A stretch of 8,930 bases of DNA from Acidobacteriota bacterium (GTDB lineage: Bacteria; Acidobacteriota; Vicinamibacteria; Vicinamibacterales; CAVVIG01), in contig QHWL01000098.1 in the NCBI GenBank assembly GCA_003222555.1, positions 1 through 8,930 of the forward strand, read 5' to 3'. Shown piece by piece: positions 5,726 through 8,930 of this stretch (position 1 is its first letter; each line of letters begins with the position of its first letter). The notes under the pieces are model-generated. The model made no database searches. It saw only the letters and a list, made by a program, of their open reading frames with translations, and was not told where the DNA came from. The translations under genes and the position numbers were made by a program.

Positions 5726-7384
5726 ATGCGCAGCACAGGCCGAAGCGGTTGGTGGGCAGTGGCGCTTTCCTCCTTTCTCAGCATCGGCGCGGCGGGCCCG
5801 GTGGTTCCGTTGATCGAAGCGGTCAAGAAGGTGGATAAGGTGGCCGTCCGCGCCCTGCTGCAACGACCGATTGATGTGAATCTTCCCGAGGCAGATGGAA
5901 TGACGGCGTTGCACTGGGCGGCACGCCTCGATGATCTGCAAACGGCGGACTTGCTGATTCGCGCCGGCGCAAACGTGAAGGCCGCGAGCCGCTATGGCGT
6001 GACCCCGCTATCGCTGGCGTCCGCCAACGGGAACGCGGCCATGATCGAGCAGCTGTTGAAGGCCGGCGCGGACCCGAACACCGCCCTGCCGGAAGGCGAG
6101 ACCGCTCTGATGTCGGCGGCTGGGACGGGGAATGTCGCTGCGATCAAGGCGCTTCTGGCTTACGGAGCAAGCGTGAACGCCAGGGAGAGCTCGAAGGGGC
6201 AGACCGCGCTGATGTGGGCGGCAGCGGAAGGCCACGCGGCTGCTGTCCAGCTGTTGATCGAATCGGGCGCCGACGTCGATGCGCGTTCGAAGGGGAAGTT
6301 CACTCCGTTGCTGTTTGCGGTTCGGAGGGGTGCGATCGACGTTGTCCGCATCTTGCTCGCAGCGGGAGTGGACGCGAACGAAACCGTGCAAGGAGCGGCG
6401 TTCTCGACGGGCGTGGCCGGGCCCACCGAGGATAGCACCTCCGTCTTGGGCCTGGCCGTCATCAATGGCCAGTTCGACATCGCCAGGCTGCTGTTGGAGA
6501 AGGGCGCGAATCCCAACGCCCCCGACTCGAGGGGCTCTTTGCTGCACGCCCTGGCGTGGATGCGGAGGCCCGGGTCCGGAACGGGCCCCGCTCCGCCGCA
6601 GCCGGTGGGCGATAGCCTCGAACTAGCCAGGGCACTGCTGGCGCGTGGGGCGAACCCGAATGCTCGAATCGCATGGAAGGACATCCCATTCGACCGTGAT
6701 GATGGAGAGGCAAAGAGTCCGCCGAATATCTCGGTGGGCCGCGATTTCCTCAGCATGGTGGGCGCAACGCCCTTCTTTCTGGCGGCAAAAAACGGCGACG
6801 TGGCCCTGATGCGCGTGCTCGTTGCCAACGGCGCCGATCCGCGGCTGCCGACTGTGCAGAACGTGACGCCGTTCATGGCGGCCGCAGGGCTCGGCTATTG
6901 GGATGGGGAAACCCCCGGTCCACTGAACGGGACTCCCGAGAGCGAGCGGCTGGACGCGGTCAAACTCGCATTGGAACTGAGCGGCGACGATATCAATACG
7001 GTCGCCGACTTTGGGGACTTCCCGATCGAGGGAGATGGCGAGGCTCTGCTCTTTGCTTATCCCGACAACCTCGAAAGGCTCCCCGAGGCCGCGCGAGCAG
7101 ACGTGCGATGGACGGGCAGCACGGCGCTGCACGGCGCTGCGATAATGGACCAGTTGTCGATCATCCAGTTCCTGGTGGAGAAGGGCGCCAGGCTCGACGC
7201 GAGAAACAAGCTGGGATGGACGCCGTTGATGGTCACGCAGGGCATGCTCATCGCGGCTAATGGGAGGTGGAAGCCGCGGGCGGAAGCACTCATTCGTCAA
7301 TTGATGATCGAGCGTGGCTTGGACCCCGTCCTTCACAGTCAACGCCGCCTTTCTACATCGACCGACGCGCGGCCTCGGCCATAG
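5726..7384 (+). CDS. secreted ankyrin-repeat protein
   Basis: The protein has 552 residues from the ATG at 5726. Residues 1-24 form a signal peptide (RSGWW, then a hydrophobic core ending GAAG), so the product is exported. Ankyrin repeats fill most of the mature protein. Clear TALH/TPL...A..G...LL..GA(N/D) units begin near residues 25, 58, 91, 124, 158, 191, 239 and 271, with further ones near 347, 379 and 466. The tandem array is interrupted by two looser segments at about 314-345 and 391-465. Ankyrin arrays bind protein partners and have no catalytic residues, and I see no fused enzyme or cytochrome domain. The gene is divergent from the DUF1592-DUF1552 pair and followed by a Rid-family gene 57 bp downstream, probably in one transcript. 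Secreted ankyrin proteins are frequent near DUF1592/DUF1552 genes in Acidobacteria, from my recollection of such loci. A scaffold or chaperone role for the redox proteins is inference. No convincing promoter is visible. Confidence 0.92.
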   Translation: MRSTGRSGWWAVALSSFLSIGAAGPVVPLIEAVKKVDKVAVRALLQRPIDVNLPEADGMTALHWAARLDDLQTADLLIRAGANVKAASRYGVTPLSLASANGNAAMIEQLLKAGADPNTALPEGETALMSAAGTGNVAAIKALLAYGASVNARESSKGQTALMWAAAEGHAAAVQLLIESGADVDARSKGKFTPLLFAVRRGAIDVVRILLAAGVDANETVQGAAFSTGVAGPTEDSTSVLGLAVINGQFDIARLLLEKGANPNAPDSRGSLLHALAWMRRPGSGTGPAPPQPVGDSLELARALLARGANPNARIAWKDIPFDRDDGEAKSPPNISVGRDFLSMVGATPFFLAAKNGDVALMRVLVANGADPRLPTVQNVTPFMAAAGLGYWDGETPGPLNGTPESERLDAVKLALELSGDDINTVADFGDFPIEGDGEALLFAYPDNLERLPEAARADVRWTGSTALHGAAIMDQLSIIQFLVEKGARLDARNKLGWTPLMVTQGMLIAANGRWKPRAEALIRQLMIERGLDPVLHSQRRLSTSTDARPRP

Positions 7385-7430
7385 TCAATCTCCGCCCTCC
7401 CTCTCGCCATGAGGCCGGTTGAACTCACCC

Positions 7431-7436
7431 AGGAGG
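7431..7436 (+). promoter_or_regulatory. ribosome-binding site that fixes the Rid-family start
   Basis: AGGAGG lies 5 bases before the ATG at 7442. An in-frame ATG at 7409 would add 11 residues ahead of the signal peptide and lacks such a site. Confidence 0.85.
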
Positions 7437-7441
7437 CGAAA

Positions 7442-7912
7442 ATGACGTTGCCGGCATTCTCACGCATTTCGATCGGCATGGCTGCTGCGACACTGTTTGT
7501 TGGTCTTTCTCCCACGCTGCAAGCACAGGATTTCATCAAAGGAGAGCGTCCGCAACAGCGCGGCTACTCGCTCGCGGTGATTACCGAAGGGGGTAAGACC
7601 GTGTGGCTGGCTGGGCAGACAGCGACCGCGGACGACTCGGGCAAGTCGCTGGCCGGAGACTTCGAAGGGCAAGTGCGGCAGATATTCAAGCTCCTTAACG
7701 CCACTCTCCAAAAAGCGGGCGGGAAACTCAGCGACATGGTTCAGATGACGGTGTTCATTACTGACGTTCGCTATGGCGATCGCCTCACGGAAATTCGGAG
7801 AGAGATATTCGGTGACAATTTTCCGGGCAGTGCGCTGATTACGATCACCGCGTTGGCCAACCCCGACGCAAAGATCGAGATTCAAGGCTACGCCGTTATC
7901 GGAAGCAAGTAA
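7442..7912 (+). CDS. exported Rid-family (YjgF/YER057c/UK114) protein lacking the catalytic arginine
   Basis: The protein has 156 residues. Residues 1-28 form a signal peptide (hydrophobic core, then LQA before QD), giving a mature domain of about 128 residues, the usual size for a Rid protein. Family features include LAGQTA (56-61), a helix QVRQIFKLLNATLQKAGGKLSDMVQMTVFITDV (77-109, cited by position) and the C-terminal KIEIQ (144-148). By eye-alignment to E. coli RidA, Arg105 corresponds to Ser130 and Cys107 to Leu132, while Glu120 is kept as Glu146. Arg105 binds the substrate carboxylate in 2-imino-acid deaminases, and Rid subfamilies without it lack that activity. This protein is therefore probably not a RidA-type deaminase; its function is unknown. 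The export signal is also unusual, as canonical RidA is cytosolic. It probably shares a transcript with the ankyrin gene upstream. Confidence 0.9.
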   Translation: MTLPAFSRISIGMAAATLFVGLSPTLQAQDFIKGERPQQRGYSLAVITEGGKTVWLAGQTATADDSGKSLAGDFEGQVRQIFKLLNATLQKAGGKLSDMVQMTVFITDVRYGDRLTEIRREIFGDNFPGSALITITALANPDAKIEIQGYAVIGSK

Positions 7913-7923
7913 GGAGGCTGCCG

Positions 7924-8676
7924 TCACCGTTCGATCCCGGCGGCGGCCAACGCCGCCTGGCCGTCAGGGCTGCCGAGGTGGCGCACAAAAGCCCTGGCAA
8001 CCTCCGCGTTGGCTCGGGCCATCATCGGGGCGCCGGCGTACGACGTATAGTTCTGCACTTCCGCCGGCAGCGGGCCGACCAGCCGCAGGCCCTTGTCGCG
8101 GTAGAGTCGAATCTCGGTGAGCTGGCCGAAGCTCACCTCCTTGCCCTTGCCCTTCAGTACGTGCCCCATGACTGACGCGCCGTCCTCATAGCGAGTGATC
8201 TTGCCCTCGACCTGCTCGTAGAGGCCCATCTTCTTGAGGAGCTCCTCGAAGTACACGCCGCTGGAACCGCGAGTGAATACCAACGATTCCGCGGCCAGCA
8301 CCGAGCGCTTGAGGGCCTCGACATTCGAGATGTCCGGCATCGGCGCGCCGGCACGGACCGCCACACCCATCCCTACCCGTCCGAGCGTGACGCGTTGGTT
8401 CCCAATCTTACCGGCCTTGGCGAACTCGTCGAGGACGGCAGGCGGAGCAATCACGACGTCCCACGTCTCTCCCCCGGCGACCCGCGTGCGTATCTGCGGC
8501 GCCGGGGCAAACGCGATCTTCACGGCGTGACCCGTTCGTTTCTCGAACGCCACCGAGGCGGGCCTCAGCCCCGGTTCGACGGCGCCCGCGCTTAGAACCG
8601 TAATGTCGGCCGCTGTCGTCGCTTGCCCAAGCAGGACGCCCGCTCCTAGTCCCAAGACCGCCAGGCTCTTCATCAT
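7924..8676 (-). CDS. ModA-like periplasmic substrate-binding protein
   Basis: From the ATG at 8676 the protein has 250 residues. Alternative in-frame ATGs are at 8673 and 8694, and an upstream start at 8748 is less likely. Residues 1-23 form a signal peptide (MMKSLAVLGLGAGVLLG, cleavage near TTAAD). The mature part follows the ModA-like periplasmic-binding fold: ITVLSAGAVEPGL (25-37), the hinge-type GGETWDVVIAP (68-78), VFTRGSSGVYFEELLKKMGL (133-152) and YTSYAGAPM (210-218). These proteins bind an oxyanion or small ligand in the periplasm for an ABC importer. The serine-rich loop after the second strand of molybdate-binding ModA is replaced here by FAPAPQI (56-62), so molybdate specificity is doubtful. 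No modB or modC permease or ATPase gene is seen within the window. The gene converges on the Rid-family gene with an 11-bp gap. Confidence 0.87.
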   Translation of the reverse strand: MMKSLAVLGLGAGVLLGQATTAADITVLSAGAVEPGLRPASVAFEKRTGHAVKIAFAPAPQIRTRVAGGETWDVVIAPPAVLDEFAKAGKIGNQRVTLGRVGMGVAVRAGAPMPDISNVEALKRSVLAAESLVFTRGSSGVYFEELLKKMGLYEQVEGKITRYEDGASVMGHVLKGKGKEVSFGQLTEIRLYRDKGLRLVGPLPAEVQNYTSYAGAPMMARANAEVARAFVRHLGSPDGQAALAAAGIER

Positions 8677-8704
8677 GCGATACCTCCGTATCATGCGATA
8701 CCTC
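8672..8704 (-). repeat. tandem duplication of the ModA-like gene's RBS and start codon
   Basis: A 15-base sequence occurs at 8672-8686 and again at 8690-8704 (period 18). Read on the minus strand each copy is GAGGTATCGCATGAT, a Shine-Dalgarno-like GAGG followed by an ATG. The copies are in frame with each other, so starts at 8694 and 8676 give products differing by six residues (MIRRYR). The downstream copy is preceded by GGAGG with 6-base spacing, making 8676 the better start. Confidence 0.85.
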
Positions 8705-8757
8705 GCATGCGCAACCGGCCCCAAGGAAACGAATCGCCGACGTCGCACATGAGATCA

Positions 8758-8930
8758 TCAGTACCCCTCAATCTTCAAGACCCGGTCGATCAGGCCGCTC
8801 GCGTCCCCAAGACCCTGGCGATCGCGGTCATGGTATTCCAGTTGCGCGTGGTGACCGGTACCCCAAAGAGCCGGTCGAACGTGCCAAGGTAGCCGATGAC
8901 CTTCATGTGGCGCCGGTACAGTCCGAACAC
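8758..8930 (-). pseudogene. 3' end of an unrecognised gene with an apparent one-base frameshift
   Basis: Entering from the right edge, an open frame reads VFGLYRRHMKVIGYLGTFDR at its start, contains LFGVPVTTRNWNTM and ends ...ARVLGTRAA at a TGA (8790-8792). About 40 of its 46 codons end in G or C, as expected for this genome. The last few codons appear out of register. Reading one base back at the C4 tract (8805-8808; G4 on the coding strand) gives VLGDASGLIDRVLKIEGY and a TGA at 8758-8760, and 14 of those 15 new codons end in G or C. The sequence therefore looks like one C-terminus split by loss of a single G. It could be a real mutation, a sequencing error in a homopolymer, or, less likely, programmed slippage. 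I do not recognise the family. It lies upstream of the ModA-like gene on the same strand, with an 81-bp gap to its start. Confidence 0.5.

Noticed and set aside
7939..7957. Perfect 7-bp hairpin GGCGGCG/CGCCGCC as a terminator for the Rid-family gene
   Set aside because: No T-run follows, and it lies within Ala codons at the end of the ModA-like gene, where GC-rich repeats arise easily.

Overview
The window is high-GC, chromosomal-type bacterial DNA. The most likely source is a soil or environmental Acidobacteriota, with Vicinamibacteria my best guess. This rests on three things: a paired DUF1592 cytochrome-like protein and DUF1552 Tat-exported protein, a secreted 'PDGQPDLQG...GHWEGDT' protein of a type frequent in Acidobacteria, and short palindromic repeats inside a coding region that encode peptides such as AYAKATAGRP. 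The assignment comes from family recognition, not from a phylogenetic marker, because the window contains none.

Layout, left to right. A good sigma70-type promoter (79-107) drives a secreted protein of unknown function (226-1266, +). It ends in a strong bidirectional hairpin terminator (1279-1310) shared with the convergent gene DUF1552 (1311-2657, -). Upstream of DUF1552 on the same strand, 72 bp away, is the large DUF1592-family cytochrome-type protein (2730-5357, -), so the two form a probable operon. Its likely promoter is at 5487-5516 (-). Two repeat-like insertions lie inside the DUF1592 reading frame, and a diverged copy of one of them lies in its 5' leader.

A 209-bp divergent intergenic region follows. 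It carries a roughly 100-bp imperfect palindromic element (5590-5690). Then comes a secreted ankyrin-repeat protein (5726-7384, +), followed 57 bp later by an exported Rid-family protein (7442-7912, +) that lacks the arginine needed for imine deaminase activity in RidA. Converging on it, with an 11-bp gap, is an orphan ModA-like periplasmic binding protein (7924-8676, -) whose ribosome-binding site and start codon are tandemly duplicated. The window ends in the 3' end of another minus-strand gene that appears to carry a one-base frameshift at a C4 tract (8805-8808).

All five complete proteins here begin with an export signal or membrane anchor, so the window is devoted to the cell envelope. 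DUF1592, DUF1552 and the ankyrin protein plausibly form one periplasmic functional module whose substrate is unknown. I see no CRISPR array, tRNA, rRNA, transposase, phage gene or defence system.
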